64,000 bases of DNA from Oceanospirillales bacterium (GCA_018223185.1 JAAEYW010000008.1:62001-126000), one strand, 5' to 3'; shown: positions 17,597 to 26,481, numbered from the stretch's first letter. Translations and numbers: made by a program. The notes: generated by a model from the sequence alone, not told the origin.

Positions 17597-18196
17597 TTAT
17601 ACGGAAGAGTATATGGTGTTCAGCTGAGTATCATTAATCTGACTTGCCGGAGTAAGTGTCTGACGTTTCCAGGGAATAAACCCCAGAAACCAGCAGCGCC
17701 AGAAACCTACCGATGCCTGAGGATTTTCTTCCAGTAACTGCTCGAGTGTCTGTGCTTTGCCCAACTCAATGCCTAAAGCATCTTTATACACCAGATGCAC
17801 AAACTTAGAGCAGAACTGACGCTCAGAATTGAAATCGAATCCCAGATGATACAGCGTGGTAGAGAGTGTTGCGGACAGCGTGTCTGCAGATCGTTTTAGC
17901 CGGTCAACCTCTGTAACAGAGAGAGGTTGTTTCAGCCGGCGCACCATTGCTTCGCCATTACAGGTTCGGCTGAGGAATTTACGTAACGGGGTTGTACTAA
18001 CGAACGGAACCTTACTTTCTATCACCATCCACTGATTATTGTCCTTTACAACAAAGCCAACATGGGAGCACCAGCTCCCCGTGCCCCTGGCAACCTGTTT
18101 ATACAGGAAGGCATCTATAGAGATAAACAGAATATCGCCTTCCTGAAGCGTGGCGGAGACCTGTTCTACGAGGCGGTTAAGGTTAGTGTTTTTCAT
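17597..18196 (-). CDS. YiiX/YebB-like papain-fold (NlpC/P60-related) protein
   Basis: 199 residues from the inner ATG, which has GGAA at proper spacing; an in-frame ATG four codons upstream (18208) is the alternative. Features of the permuted NlpC/P60-like group are EGDILFIS, the His in SHVGFVV (general base) and the Cys in RQFCSKFVHLVYK (nucleophile candidate). These enzymes are amidases or lipid-thioester hydrolases; the substrate is unknown. No export signal is seen. It converges with the CDF exporter, only 9 bp apart. Confidence 0.75.
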   Translation of the reverse strand: MKNTNLNRLVEQVSATLQEGDILFISIDAFLYKQVARGTGSWCSHVGFVVKDNNQWMVIESKVPFVSTTPLRKFLSRTCNGEAMVRRLKQPLSVTEVDRLKRSADTLSATLSTTLYHLGFDFNSERQFCSKFVHLVYKDALGIELGKAQTLEQLLEENPQASVGFWRCWFLGFIPWKRQTLTPASQINDTQLNTIYSSV

Positions 18197-18360
18197 GTTC
18201 AGTTCCATCGTTAAGTTATTTGATGGAGTTGATTCTGATCACGTTGGGCGATGTTTTGAATCTGGAGAAAAAAGGTAGCATATATTGATACCTGTTGGCT
18301 CAGATAGTGAATTGATTGGTCGTACTCATCCCTAAATCTCATCCCTAAATCTCATACATA

Positions 18361-18390
18361 AAAGGCCGGTACAGAGCTGTACCGGCCTTT
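18361..18390. terminator. Bidirectional hairpin downstream of the homocysteine methyltransferase
   Basis: Near-perfect stem AAAGGCCGGTACAG / TGTACCGGCCTTT. It lies 37 bp after the stop of the minus-strand gene at 18427 and ahead of the next minus gene. Confidence 0.8.
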
Positions 18391-18426
18391 CCTGAGGAAG
18401 GTTTAACCTGATAGAAGAAGGCTCTG

Positions 18427-19332
18427 TCAGGTCAGTGTTTCACTCAGTACCCGGATATGATCCGGTCCAATGCCGCAACAGCCGCCAATCAGATCAGCGC
18501 CGAGTTCTTTCCATTTTTGTGCCGACTGAAGATAGGTGACAGGCGTCAGATCAGCACGCAGTTCATCAAGCCCGTCATTGGCCGTGGCATTTTTCGGCTG
18601 AGGCGGGAATGCATTTGCATAGGCGCCAATTCTGATCGTTTTAGCGTAGTGAGCCAGCTCCTGCCTGGTCACTTCAATCGCTTCGGCAATGATCTCCGGC
18701 TGGCTGCAATTAAACAGGATCGCATCAACGCCTGCCTGAGCCATCGATTGAACCGCCGCAATCACGGTTTCACCAGAACGGAGTAGTGGCTGCTCTGTAG
18801 CTTCAGCGTCTTCAAGCGTGAAGGATACCCAGAACGGTTTGTGGTCAGTGTCGATGCGGTCAACCAATGCTTTGATTGCCAGAGATTCTGTAATCAGGCT
18901 CTGAGTTTCATTCAGCCATATATCGATATGGGGGTTAAGCGCAGTGATCAGGGGGATAGCAATCTCTTCAACCCGTTCAGGCTGATACAGATCTGCACGG
19001 TAGGAGCCAAACAGAGGTGCCACCGATCCGGCGACCAGCACATGATCTTTGCCTGTTTCATTAATGGCTTCACGGGCGACGATTGCCGATAGCTCGGCCA
19101 GCGCTGCGCCGCGTTCTTTAAAGCAGGCTTCACCGATATGAAAAGGTACCAGCGCGTAACTATTGGTGGTGATGATTTCAGAACCGGCAGCGATGTAAGC
19201 CTTGTGCACCTCTTTGACAATCTCGGGCGCTTCCATCATCGCCAGTGCTGACCATTCCGGTTGTTTAAATGGTGCACCCAGACGCTCAAGCTCTCTGCCC
19301 ATCCCGCCATCAAGTATTGTGACTTTTCTCAT
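18427..19332 (-). CDS. Homocysteine S-methyltransferase family protein (MmuM-like)
   Basis: 301 residues, a TIM-barrel methyltransferase. It opens with the family start ILDGGMGREL; the zinc ligands are the Cys in LFNCSQPE and the Cys pair in GGCCGIGPDHI. Such enzymes move a methyl group from S-methylmethionine or a related sulfonium to homocysteine, giving methionine. It is divergent from a PLP trans-sulfuration gene and an amino-acid importer, which supports a role in sulfur amino-acid use. The actual methyl donor is not known. Confidence 0.88.
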   Translation of the reverse strand: MRKVTILDGGMGRELERLGAPFKQPEWSALAMMEAPEIVKEVHKAYIAAGSEIITTNSYALVPFHIGEACFKERGAALAELSAIVAREAINETGKDHVLVAGSVAPLFGSYRADLYQPERVEEIAIPLITALNPHIDIWLNETQSLITESLAIKALVDRIDTDHKPFWVSFTLEDAEATEQPLLRSGETVIAAVQSMAQAGVDAILFNCSQPEIIAEAIEVTRQELAHYAKTIRIGAYANAFPPQPKNATANDGLDELRADLTPVTYLQSAQKWKELGADLIGGCCGIGPDHIRVLSETLT

Positions 19333-19419
19333 AGCACTTTTATCCAGTCAATTCAGAATTGGCGCAATTCTATCCTCACGGAAAAAGGATTCAAACAGGA
19401 TTAGCCTGATTCCCCCTGA

Positions 19420-19446
19420 ATAATGCTAATTAGTTATTAGCCATTA
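19420..19446. promoter_or_regulatory. Inverted repeat in the divergent 18427/19572 control region
   Basis: AATG-CTAAT ... ATTAG-C-CATT around TAGTT, an imperfect dyad in the 240-bp gap between the methyltransferase and the PLP enzyme. It is a candidate operator, possibly for the LysR-type regulator encoded downstream. Confidence 0.45.
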
Positions 19447-19571
19447 AAAAAACAGACCCTAAGCCGCAGATAAGATGGCTACTCGATGCTTAAACTTTTG
19501 GCTATATTGGTTTAGCTGTTGGTTCCACGCCGTTCATGGTGCCATTTCAATCTATTATATGAGTCATATGA

Positions 19572-20792
19572 ATGAAACACAGATCCATCGGGAATGAGCT
19601 TGAAAAAGCGGGTGCAGGCACAAAGACTGTGTGGGGTGGTGAGCAGGTTCAGCATCCTTACAATGCTACCCAGGTCCCTATAGTGACGAGTGCTGCGCAT
19701 AGTTATAACGATATTGACCACTGGTATAACGTAGCCCTTGGCGAGGCGTCGGGGTTTATTTATAGCCGTATGGGCAACCCAACGGTCGAGGCACTGGAAG
19801 CAAAGCTCTGTGCCCTTGAAAATGCGGAATCTGCCGTTGCCTTCAGTAGTGGCATGGCAGCAATCAGCAGTGTGCTATATACCTTTTTATCTAATGGCAA
19901 AAGAGTCGTTTCGACGAAGGATAGCTACGGTGGAACCAATAAAATCTTTGAAGAATTTCTCCCCCGAATGGGGGTAAGCGTTTGTCTCTGTGAGACTGCT
20001 GATCATGAAGATATTGAGCGTGAGATCACCATGGGTTGCGATGTTCTTTATCTTGAAACGCCCACTAATCCAACCCTGAAAATTATTGATATCAAGCGGC
20101 TTGTGAAAGCTGCACAGGCGGCAGGCGCACTGGTGATCGCGGATAATACGTTTGCGACCCCTTTGAATCAGCAGCCGTTATCGCTGGGTGTGGATCTGGT
20201 GGTTCACAGTGCAACTAAGTTTCTCAGTGGTCACGGTGATGTGCTGGGTGGTCTGGTGTGCGGTAAAGAGTCCCTCATCAGTCAGGTGCGTCATTACCGG
20301 GAAATTAACGGCGCAACACTAGACCCCTTTGCCGCCTATATGATTATCCGGGGAATCAAAACCCTGGCGCTACGAATACGTCAGCAGCAGAGCAGTGCCC
20401 AGAGAATCGCTGAGTATCTGTTAACCGAACCTTTGGTCGCATCGGTCAACTATCCGGGTTTACCAGAGCATCCCAATCACGAAATAGCCTGCCAACAGAT
20501 GACGGGCTTTGGCGCCATTGTCAGCTTTGTTGTCCATGGCGGAATGGAGACGGTGAAGGTGTTACTGCCACAGCTGAAGTATGCACATTGTGCGGGGAAT
20601 CTGGGTGCCGTTGAGACGCTTTATGGGCCGGCGAGAACCACCAGTCATGTGGAAAATACTCCAGAGGAGCGGTTAGCGCTGGGGATATCAGAAGGGTTGG
20701 TGCGCATCTCCGTTGGGATTGAAGAAACGGATGATCTGCTGGGAGATCTGACACAGGCATTTGCAGCGGTAAGGCGCCGACAACAAGAATGA
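19572..20792 (+). CDS. Cys/Met-metabolism PLP enzyme (cystathionine gamma-synthase family)
   Basis: 406 residues with the family features YSRMGNPTVEALE, SSGMAAIS (phosphate binding), DNTFATP and the PLP lysine in SATKFLSGHGD. Members include cystathionine gamma-synthase, gamma-lyase, methionine gamma-lyase and O-acyl-homoserine sulfhydrylase; sequence alone does not decide between them. The neighbours (homocysteine methyltransferase, amino-acid ABC importer) would suit methionine or S-methyl amino-acid breakdown or salvage. The start lacks a good ribosome site, so a few residues either way are possible. Confidence 0.82.
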   Translation: MKHRSIGNELEKAGAGTKTVWGGEQVQHPYNATQVPIVTSAAHSYNDIDHWYNVALGEASGFIYSRMGNPTVEALEAKLCALENAESAVAFSSGMAAISSVLYTFLSNGKRVVSTKDSYGGTNKIFEEFLPRMGVSVCLCETADHEDIEREITMGCDVLYLETPTNPTLKIIDIKRLVKAAQAAGALVIADNTFATPLNQQPLSLGVDLVVHSATKFLSGHGDVLGGLVCGKESLISQVRHYREINGATLDPFAAYMIIRGIKTLALRIRQQQSSAQRIAEYLLTEPLVASVNYPGLPEHPNHEIACQQMTGFGAIVSFVVHGGMETVKVLLPQLKYAHCAGNLGAVETLYGPARTTSHVENTPEERLALGISEGLVRISVGIEETDDLLGDLTQAFAAVRRRQQE

Positions 20793-20872
20793 TCTGCTCC
20801 GGCTATCGGTCTGCTTGCCTGGTTTGATTTTATCCTGGCGCAGTCAGGTGCGAACGCTGTTCGAAGTCGTTA

Positions 20873-20901
20873 AGATAGCGCGCTTTCTGCCTGCGCTATC
20901 T
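20873..20901. other. Intergenic hairpin before the ABC importer
   Basis: Perfect 9-bp stem AGATAGCGC / GCGCTATCT with an 11-nt loop and no T tail. It may stabilise or process mRNA between the PLP enzyme and the importer genes. Confidence 0.5.
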
Positions 20902-20954
20902 GCGCAATGATCCGTCGATTAATTATCAATACGTTAAACATGAGAGATCTGAGA

Positions 20955-21761
20955 ATGAAAAAAATGATAGCAGCGGCCGCAATGATATTTATGGCCGGGG
21001 CAGATAGTGCATCTGCCACTGAACTGTGGGAACAATCGGCCCTGAATCAAGTGTTACAGCGTGGCGAACTGCAGGTATGTGTGGAAGCGGGTTATATGCC
21101 GTTCGATATGCGAAATAAGAAGGGCGACATTGTTGGCTTTGATGTCGATATCGCCAAAACCATGGCCAAAGCGATGGATGTAAAACTGGATCTGCGAAAC
21201 ACTGCCTGGGATGGAATCATCCCGGCACTGCTGACCGGTAAGTGTGACATCATCATTTCAGGTATGACGATTAATCCTGAGCGCAACCTGAAAGTTAACT
21301 TTACAGATCCTTACATTATTGTTGGTCAGACCATTCTCCTCAGCCCTGCGCTAAAGGATAAAGTTAAAACCTATAAAGACCTGAATGATGAAAAGTATCG
21401 CATCACTACCAAGCTTGGTGCAACCTCAGACTACGCAACTAAAAAATATATGAGCAAAGCTAAGCTTAATCTGTTTGAAACTGAATCAGAGGCGGCTCTT
21501 GAAGTGATCAATGGAAACGCAGATGCCTTTATTTATGACCTGCCGTACAACGCAATCTATTCATCACAGAATGTCGGCAAAGTGATTCACCTGGATCAAT
21601 CATTTACCTATGAACCTCTGGGTATGGCCGTGCGTAAAGGTGATCCGGACTTCCTTAACTTCCTGAATAACTACCTGGCTCAGATTAAAGGCGATGGTAC
21701 CTACGAAAAGATCTACAATAAATGGTTTGTCAGTGATAGCTGGATTAAAACTGTTCAGTGA
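20955..21761 (+). CDS. Amino-acid ABC importer, periplasmic binding protein
   Basis: 268 residues from ATG 20955, which has a GAG-rich site and opens a proper signal peptide (MKKMIAAAAMIFMAGADSASA); the track start adds 16 non-family residues. It is a family-3 solute-binding protein: GELQVCVEAGYMPFDM, VGFDVDIAKTMAKAM, CDIIISGMTINPERN and the late Asp in AFIYDLPYN. The ligand is a polar amino acid, not decided by sequence. It is followed by permease and ATPase genes. Confidence 0.88.
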   Translation: MKKMIAAAAMIFMAGADSASATELWEQSALNQVLQRGELQVCVEAGYMPFDMRNKKGDIVGFDVDIAKTMAKAMDVKLDLRNTAWDGIIPALLTGKCDIIISGMTINPERNLKVNFTDPYIIVGQTILLSPALKDKVKTYKDLNDEKYRITTKLGATSDYATKKYMSKAKLNLFETESEAALEVINGNADAFIYDLPYNAIYSSQNVGKVIHLDQSFTYEPLGMAVRKGDPDFLNFLNNYLAQIKGDGTYEKIYNKWFVSDSWIKTVQ

Positions 21762-21896
21762 GCGGGCTCTTTTTATACATCGTGTTTTATACCTCGTGGA
21801 GGCGCAGAGATGCGCCACCCGTTTCCTCTGCGTTAAACCTTGGTAAGACACTGTAAGTCTGCTAACGAAGGCAGTCGTCATTATTAGAAATCAGTC

Positions 21897-22868
21897 ATGG
21901 GGAATCGTTCTGTAATGCAGACGCAACATAACCAGCTTTTTTGGAAAGCGGTTTTTATTCTGATTATGCTTTGCTTGGGCGTTGGCATCTATGTGTCCAG
22001 TAAGGCCATTGATTATACCTGGCGCTGGGAACGTATCCCCCAGTATCTTATCAGTATCGAGCCGCTGGAGATTCGTGCCCCGTTTGATGGCAGTGTCTCT
22101 CAGGTGGATGAGAAGCGCCATCGTATTACCCTTGATTCTGACTATGGTGATGATCCATTTGTCGTGGAAAACTTTGATGATCTGCACGTCAGTGAAGGTG
22201 ATATTGTTTTTGAGGGCGATATTATTGCCCGGCAGGAACACTGGAATCTGGGTCCGCTTTCCTGGGGGCTGATCATGACCCTCAAGATATCAGCAGTCTC
22301 GTTGGTCTTTGCGATGATTATCGGACTGTTTGTCGGGCTTGCACGTCTCTCATCCAACCCGGCACTGCGATACCTGTCAGTCACTTATATAGAGTTGATT
22401 CGTGGTACGCCTTTGTTGGTGCAGATTTTTATCTTTTATTTCTTTATCGGTACTGTTCTTGATCTGGATCGGTTTACCGCCGGAGTTGCTGCACTGGCGG
22501 TGTTTACGGGGGCTTATATTGCTGAGATTGTGCGCTCCGGGATTCAGTCAATCAATCCGGGGCAGATGGAAGCTGCCCGCAGCCTTGGCATGAACTATGT
22601 GCAGGCTATGATCTACGTGATTTTACCGCAGGCGTTCAAACGCACACTGCCGCCTCTGGCGGGACAGTTTATCAATCTGATAAAAGATTCATCACTGGTC
22701 TCCGTTATTTCTATAACCGATCTGACTAAAGCGGGACGTGAAGTTGTCAGCTCCACGTTTGCGCCATTTGAAGTCTGGTTTGCCGTGGCGTTGTTATATC
22801 TGGTGCTGACAGGTGCGCTGTCCTGGGCAATTCAAAAGCTGGAAAAGAGGTTAGCTGCCAGTGACTAA
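21897..22868 (+). CDS. Amino-acid ABC importer permease with an extra beta-rich N-terminal insert
   Basis: 323 residues, about 100 longer than standard His/Glu-type permeases. Segment 1 (about 15-38) is followed by [14 protein letters not shown], then an insert (about 52-112) with [13 protein letters not shown] and [13 protein letters not shown], a pattern typical of lipoyl/biotinyl-like sandwich folds. The standard five-helix permease follows, with the EAA loop ([21 protein letters not shown]) that docks on the ATPase. An inner ATG at 21915 is an alternative start. Its last 8 bp overlap the ATPase gene. Confidence 0.87.
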   Translation: MGNRSVMQTQHNQLFWKAVFILIMLCLGVGIYVSSKAIDYTWRWERIPQYLISIEPLEIRAPFDGSVSQVDEKRHRITLDSDYGDDPFVVENFDDLHVSEGDIVFEGDIIARQEHWNLGPLSWGLIMTLKISAVSLVFAMIIGLFVGLARLSSNPALRYLSVTYIELIRGTPLLVQIFIFYFFIGTVLDLDRFTAGVAALAVFTGAYIAEIVRSGIQSINPGQMEAARSLGMNYVQAMIYVILPQAFKRTLPPLAGQFINLIKDSSLVSVISITDLTKAGREVVSSTFAPFEVWFAVALLYLVLTGALSWAIQKLEKRLAASD

Positions 22869-23607
22869 TGCAGATAATAAAAGCATCATTGTCGCCATCG
22901 ATGTCGATAAGATCTATCCCAATGGCTGCCATGCACTTAAAAAAGTATCGTTGACGGTAGAGAAAGGTGAGGTGGTGGTGATTATTGGCCCGAGCGGTTC
23001 GGGTAAGTCCACTTTCCTGCGTACCCTGAATCAACTGGAAACCATTTCCAGTGGCTCTATTGTGGTGGATGGTTTTGATCTGAACAGTAAGCACACCAAT
23101 ATCAACAGAGTGCGTGAAAAGGTCGGAATGGTATTCCAGTCTTTTAATCTTTTTCCGCATAAAACGGCTCTTGGTAATGTGATGCTGTCGCCTCGTAAGG
23201 TATTAAAAAAGCCTGAGCAGCAAGCAGAAGAGGAGGGGCGTGAACTGCTCTATAAAGTTGGCCTTGCGGACCGGATGGATAACTTTCCATCTCATCTGTC
23301 CGGCGGGCAGCAGCAGCGGGTAGCTATCGCCCGGGCACTGGCGATGATGCCTGATATTATGTTGTTTGATGAACCAACCAGCGCCCTTGATCCTGAAATG
23401 GTGGGAGAGGTTCTTGATGTCATGAAGACCCTTGCCGCGGACGGCATGACCATGGTAGTAGTAACCCATGAAATGGGCTTTGCCCGGGAAGTGGCTGATC
23501 GGGTTGTATTTATGGAAGAGGGTGAGCTGGTGTTTGAAGAACAGCCAGATCGCTTCTTCAGCTCTTCTAATTCACGTTTACAGCGCTTTCTTGGGCAGGT
23601 TCTCTGA
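22861..23607 (+). CDS. Amino-acid ABC importer ATPase (GlnQ-like)
   Basis: 248 residues. Walker [11 protein letters not shown]-loop FQSFNLFPH, signature [15 protein letters not shown], Walker [15 protein letters not shown] and the switch His in VVTHEMG are all intact. It powers the permease encoded just upstream, whose 3' end it overlaps by 8 bp, starting at GTG. Placement and sequence fit the polar amino-acid (family 3) importer group. Confidence 0.92.
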   Translation: MTNADNKSIIVAIDVDKIYPNGCHALKKVSLTVEKGEVVVIIGPSGSGKSTFLRTLNQLETISSGSIVVDGFDLNSKHTNINRVREKVGMVFQSFNLFPHKTALGNVMLSPRKVLKKPEQQAEEEGRELLYKVGLADRMDNFPSHLSGGQQQRVAIARALAMMPDIMLFDEPTSALDPEMVGEVLDVMKTLAADGMTMVVVTHEMGFAREVADRVVFMEEGELVFEEQPDRFFSSSNSRLQRFLGQVL

Positions 23608-23675
23608 TAGCCTATCCGGGTAAAGCACTGTCCTGAGCTGCAGCAACCGTCCGGGCGGATATTTAGGAACTGGCA

Positions 23676-24590
23676 ATGAATCACAAGGCGTTACCCCCGT
23701 TAAACTGGCTCTGTACCTTTGAGGCGTCTGCCCGGCGACTGAACTTTACCCACGCCGCTCAGGAGCTCTGTCTGACTCAGGGCGCAGTCAGTCAGCAGAT
23801 GCGTCTGTTAGAAGACCATCTGGGGGTGACTCTGTTCAAGCGTTTGCCACGTGGGCTTGCCCTGACCGAAGAGGGGCAGTCCTATCTGCCGGTGGTACAG
23901 GATGCCATATCCCGGTTGGCGGCGGGCACGACTGAGCTGTTCAGTCAGAGTGACAACCCGCCCATAAAGATTCGCGGCAGTCTCTCTTTCTTTGTTCACT
24001 GGCTGGCTCCCAGGCTCGCCGAATTCAAGGCTTATCACCCGCACATAGATATCCGGTATATCAGTAATCTCTGGGTTAAGGATATTGATGATGAAGATGA
24101 TCTGGAGATCCGTTGGGGTAATGGTCGCTGGCCAGGTCTTATCACCCACCGGCTTACCTGGGATGAGTTGTTTCCGGTCTGTTCACCTGCTTTGGCTGAT
24201 CGTCTTCCGATCAGAGGCAGTGCTGATCTTGCTCAACACACGCTGTTGCACGTGCTGGGTTATGAGGAGGGCTGGGGTTACTGGCTATCAATGGTAGGGG
24301 AGGGTCGGGTCGATCCTTCCAGAGGAATGCAGTTTGATACCTTACTGGCATCTCTGCGAATTGCAGAGCTGGGGCAGGGGGTTGCGCTGGGCCGGACTTC
24401 GATGGTTGATAGTCTGATAAAGGAGGGGCGTTTAGTTGTACCCTTGGATCAGCGGGTAGAGGCCGGGGAGTCATTCTATCTGGTACAACGCTCTGGCATT
24501 GAGCTGCATCCGGACACCAAACTGTTTGCCGACTGGTTAGTCGAAGAAGCTATACGCCCGGTCAGTGCGCCGCTACCTGATACCCTCTGA
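23676..24590 (+). CDS. LysR-type regulator (GcvA-like)
   Basis: 304 residues. The N-terminal winged helix reads LNWLCTFEASARRLNFTHAAQELCLTQGAVSQQ, typical of the GcvA branch; the effector domain follows from about residue 95. It lies 68 bp after the ABC ATPase on the same strand, so it likely controls the importer and PLP enzyme genes. The effector is unknown. ATG 23676 follows AGGA. Confidence 0.88.
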   Translation: MNHKALPPLNWLCTFEASARRLNFTHAAQELCLTQGAVSQQMRLLEDHLGVTLFKRLPRGLALTEEGQSYLPVVQDAISRLAAGTTELFSQSDNPPIKIRGSLSFFVHWLAPRLAEFKAYHPHIDIRYISNLWVKDIDDEDDLEIRWGNGRWPGLITHRLTWDELFPVCSPALADRLPIRGSADLAQHTLLHVLGYEEGWGYWLSMVGEGRVDPSRGMQFDTLLASLRIAELGQGVALGRTSMVDSLIKEGRLVVPLDQRVEAGESFYLVQRSGIELHPDTKLFADWLVEEAIRPVSAPLPDTL

Positions 24591-24599
24591 TTTTCTATT

Positions 24600-24793
24600 C
24601 TGAAAAAAAACTCAAAAATCAGGTGTCTGAGCCCTGTGTTACCGGTGCCCTGATGAAAGCGTCGGTGCCAGAATGTATTGATCTGTGGTGGCGGAATATC
24701 GACCGGGTGAAGATGTAGCACCAATCCCGGTTTTTCTGCGGTTTGCAGCGCCCGTTTTTCAGTAACGATGGCGATCAGGTCATCCAGCGATAC
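24600..24793 (-). pseudogene. Remnant of a second LysR-type regulator (C-terminal end only)
   Basis: The minus strand reads, without a stop, SLDDLIAIVTEKRALQTAEK, then a PPP-Q-INTFWHRRFHQ stretch ending GLRHLIFEFFF. The WHRRF...LRxLIF tail is characteristic of the effector-domain end of many LysR proteins. There is no upstream DNA-binding domain; the sequence breaks off into short tandem repeats at 24797. I call it a decayed gene fragment. The homology is by eye only. Confidence 0.5.
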
Positions 24794-24796
24794 TCT

Positions 24797-24882
24797 CTTC
24801 TATTGTGGCCAGGCTTCTATTGTGACCAGGCACACGATTGTAACTAATCTCCTATTGTAACTAAGCTCTGATGTAACTAAGG
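24797..24882. repeat. About 17-bp degenerate tandem repeat, five units
   Basis: CTTCTATTGTGGCCAGG, CTTCTATTGTGACCAGG, then CACACGATTGTAACTAAT, CTCCTATTGTAACTAAG and CTCTGATGTAACTAAGG. It directly abuts the LysR remnant. Further right, TAAGGAGGT occurs twice in tandem (about 24941-24960). The rest of the gap up to maf holds nothing recognisable. Confidence 0.75.
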
Positions 24883-25062
24883 CAGAAAGCGGTGTTATAA
24901 CTGACGGCAGTATAGAGCTGGCAGTAACTAGTTGTAAGTACTAAGGAGGTTAAGGAGGTTATCCGATCTTAGTCTGCTGATCACTGGAGCTGAAAAAGCG
25001 CGTTATATTTAACCTCCTGGCCACAATATTGAGCCGCTCAGATCAGTGTCTCCGGAATTGTC

Positions 25063-25641
25063 TCAGATAATTCTGAGGCCCTGGTTTTCAAGCATCCGAA
25101 TCAGGCGAATCAGCGGTAGTCCAATCAGGGTGTTAGGGTCATCACCCTCAAGTCTGTCGAACAGGGCGATTCCCAGCCCTTCTGATTTAAAACTGCCGGC
25201 ACAGTTATAGGGCTGCTCCGCTGTAAGGTAGTTTTCAATCATCGATGGGGTTAAGGTGCGAAAATGTACATGAAACGGAACGAGCTCTGTTTCGCAGGCA
25301 CCGCTGTGGCTGTTTAGCAAAGACAGTCCGGTCAGAAACGTAATCTTCTGACCAGAAGCATCGGACAGCTGCCGGAATGCGTTTTCAAAGTTTCCGGGTT
25401 TGCCGATGGTTTCACCATTTATAATGGCAGTCTGATCTGAGCCGATAATCAGCGCGTCAGGGTAGTCTGTCTGCAGTGCTTCAGCTTTTTCTCTGGACAG
25501 GCGGGCGACATACTGTTGTGGCGATTCAGAATCTAAACGTGTTTCATCAATATCTGGAGATACAGCCTCGTAGGTGACGTTGATTTTGTCCAGAATTGCT
25601 TTTCTGAAAGGTGAGCTGGACGCCAGAATTAGTCGGGTCAT
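25063..25641 (-). CDS. Maf-family nucleoside triphosphate pyrophosphatase (YceF-type)
   Basis: 192 residues. Starts LILASSSPFRKAIL, the Maf signature, with DETRL and IIGSDQTAII (catalytic Asp). The YceF branch removes m7GTP and related modified nucleotides from the pool. In relatives the gene neighbours sppA and yceD; here it is on the minus strand, divergent from yceD with a 120-bp gap, and separated from sppA by almost 15 kb. Confidence 0.9.
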   Translation of the reverse strand: MTRLILASSSPFRKAILDKINVTYEAVSPDIDETRLDSESPQQYVARLSREKAEALQTDYPDALIIGSDQTAIINGETIGKPGNFENAFRQLSDASGQKITFLTGLSLLNSHSGACETELVPFHVHFRTLTPSMIENYLTAEQPYNCAGSFKSEGLGIALFDRLEGDDPNTLIGLPLIRLIRMLENQGLRII

Positions 25642-25724
25642 GCCTGATTTTCTCCAAAACAGTAAGAGTTGCGCTAAGCTGCAGATATTAGCCTGTTTTT
25701 TTCGCTTTAAAAGCCTTATTTCCT

Positions 25725-25753
25725 TTGACAGACTGGTTTTTGATCCCTAGAAT
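25725..25753 (+). promoter_or_regulatory. Sigma-70 promoter of the yceD-rpmF-plsX operon, near-leaderless
   Basis: -35 TTGACA, a 17-bp spacer and -10 TAGAAT. Initiation would fall about 3-6 bases before the yceD ATG at 25763, and no ribosome site is present between them. Confidence 0.8.
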
Positions 25754-25762
25754 TGCGCGCTT

Positions 25763-26278
25763 ATGTCGAACGCCCCATTACCAAAGAAAATTGACCCGCG
25801 TAAGCTTGCTGATCGGGGAGTACGGATTGAAGGTGACGCCGAGCTTGCTCTGCTGCCGAATCTGGTCACAATGCTGACTGATTCGCAGGGAAAAGTCTCT
25901 GTTGATCTGCAGTTTGATCTTGATGAACTGCGTATCCGTACAATTAAAGGCACTGCTGATACTAAGGTTTATATGGCCTGTCAGCGCTGTCTCGAGCCAG
26001 TTGAGGTCGACGTCGAAGCGAAGTTCAATTTGGCTATTGCTCCTACTGAGGAGCATGCAAAGAATCTACCCAGGTACTATGATCATCTGATTGTAGCGGG
26101 TGATGAGCTGGAGTTGTTGCCGATGGTGGAAGAGGAGTTGATTCTATCGCTTCCTATTGTGCCATTTCATAATGACTGCAGCGTGCAGACTTCCTTCGGT
26201 GAAGCGGCTACGACTGACAATGAAACTGATAAACCGAACCCTTTCAGTGTATTAGCCTCACTGAAGGCTGATAAGTGA
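25763..26278 (+). CDS. yceD: YceD / DUF177 23S rRNA accumulation protein
   Basis: 171 residues with the DUF177 core CQRCLEPVEVDVEAKFNLAI and the acidic C-terminal part (VEEELILSLPIVPFH). In bacteria and plastids the family is needed for normal 23S rRNA accumulation. It precedes rpmF, as almost everywhere in proteobacteria. The ATG has no Shine-Dalgarno site and lies right after the promoter, so the message is probably leaderless. Confidence 0.9.
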   Translation: MSNAPLPKKIDPRKLADRGVRIEGDAELALLPNLVTMLTDSQGKVSVDLQFDLDELRIRTIKGTADTKVYMACQRCLEPVEVDVEAKFNLAIAPTEEHAKNLPRYYDHLIVAGDELELLPMVEEELILSLPIVPFHNDCSVQTSFGEAATTDNETDKPNPFSVLASLKADK

Positions 26279-26296
26279 AATAGGAGCTATATACCC

Positions 26297-26479
26297 ATGG
26301 CAGTACAAAAGAGCAAAGTAACTCGTTCACGTCGCGGACAGCGTCGTTCACACGATGCACTGGGCAACCCAACTCTTTCCGTAGAAGCAACTACTGGTGA
26401 AACTCACCGTCGTCACCACGTAAGTGCTGACGGTTTCTACCGTGGTAAGCAGGTTGTTGCACAGCAAGACGACGAGTAA
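26297..26479 (+). CDS. rpmF: Ribosomal protein bL32
   Basis: 60 residues, full length. Starts [21 protein letters not shown], and [11 protein letters not shown] is typical of gammaproteobacterial L32; this is the Cys-free form lacking the zinc ribbon. TAGGAG lies 9-14 bp before the ATG. It is co-transcribed with yceD and plsX. Confidence 0.97.
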   Translation: MAVQKSKVTRSRRGQRRSHDALGNPTLSVEATTGETHRRHHVSADGFYRGKQVVAQQDDE

Positions 26480-26481
26480 GC

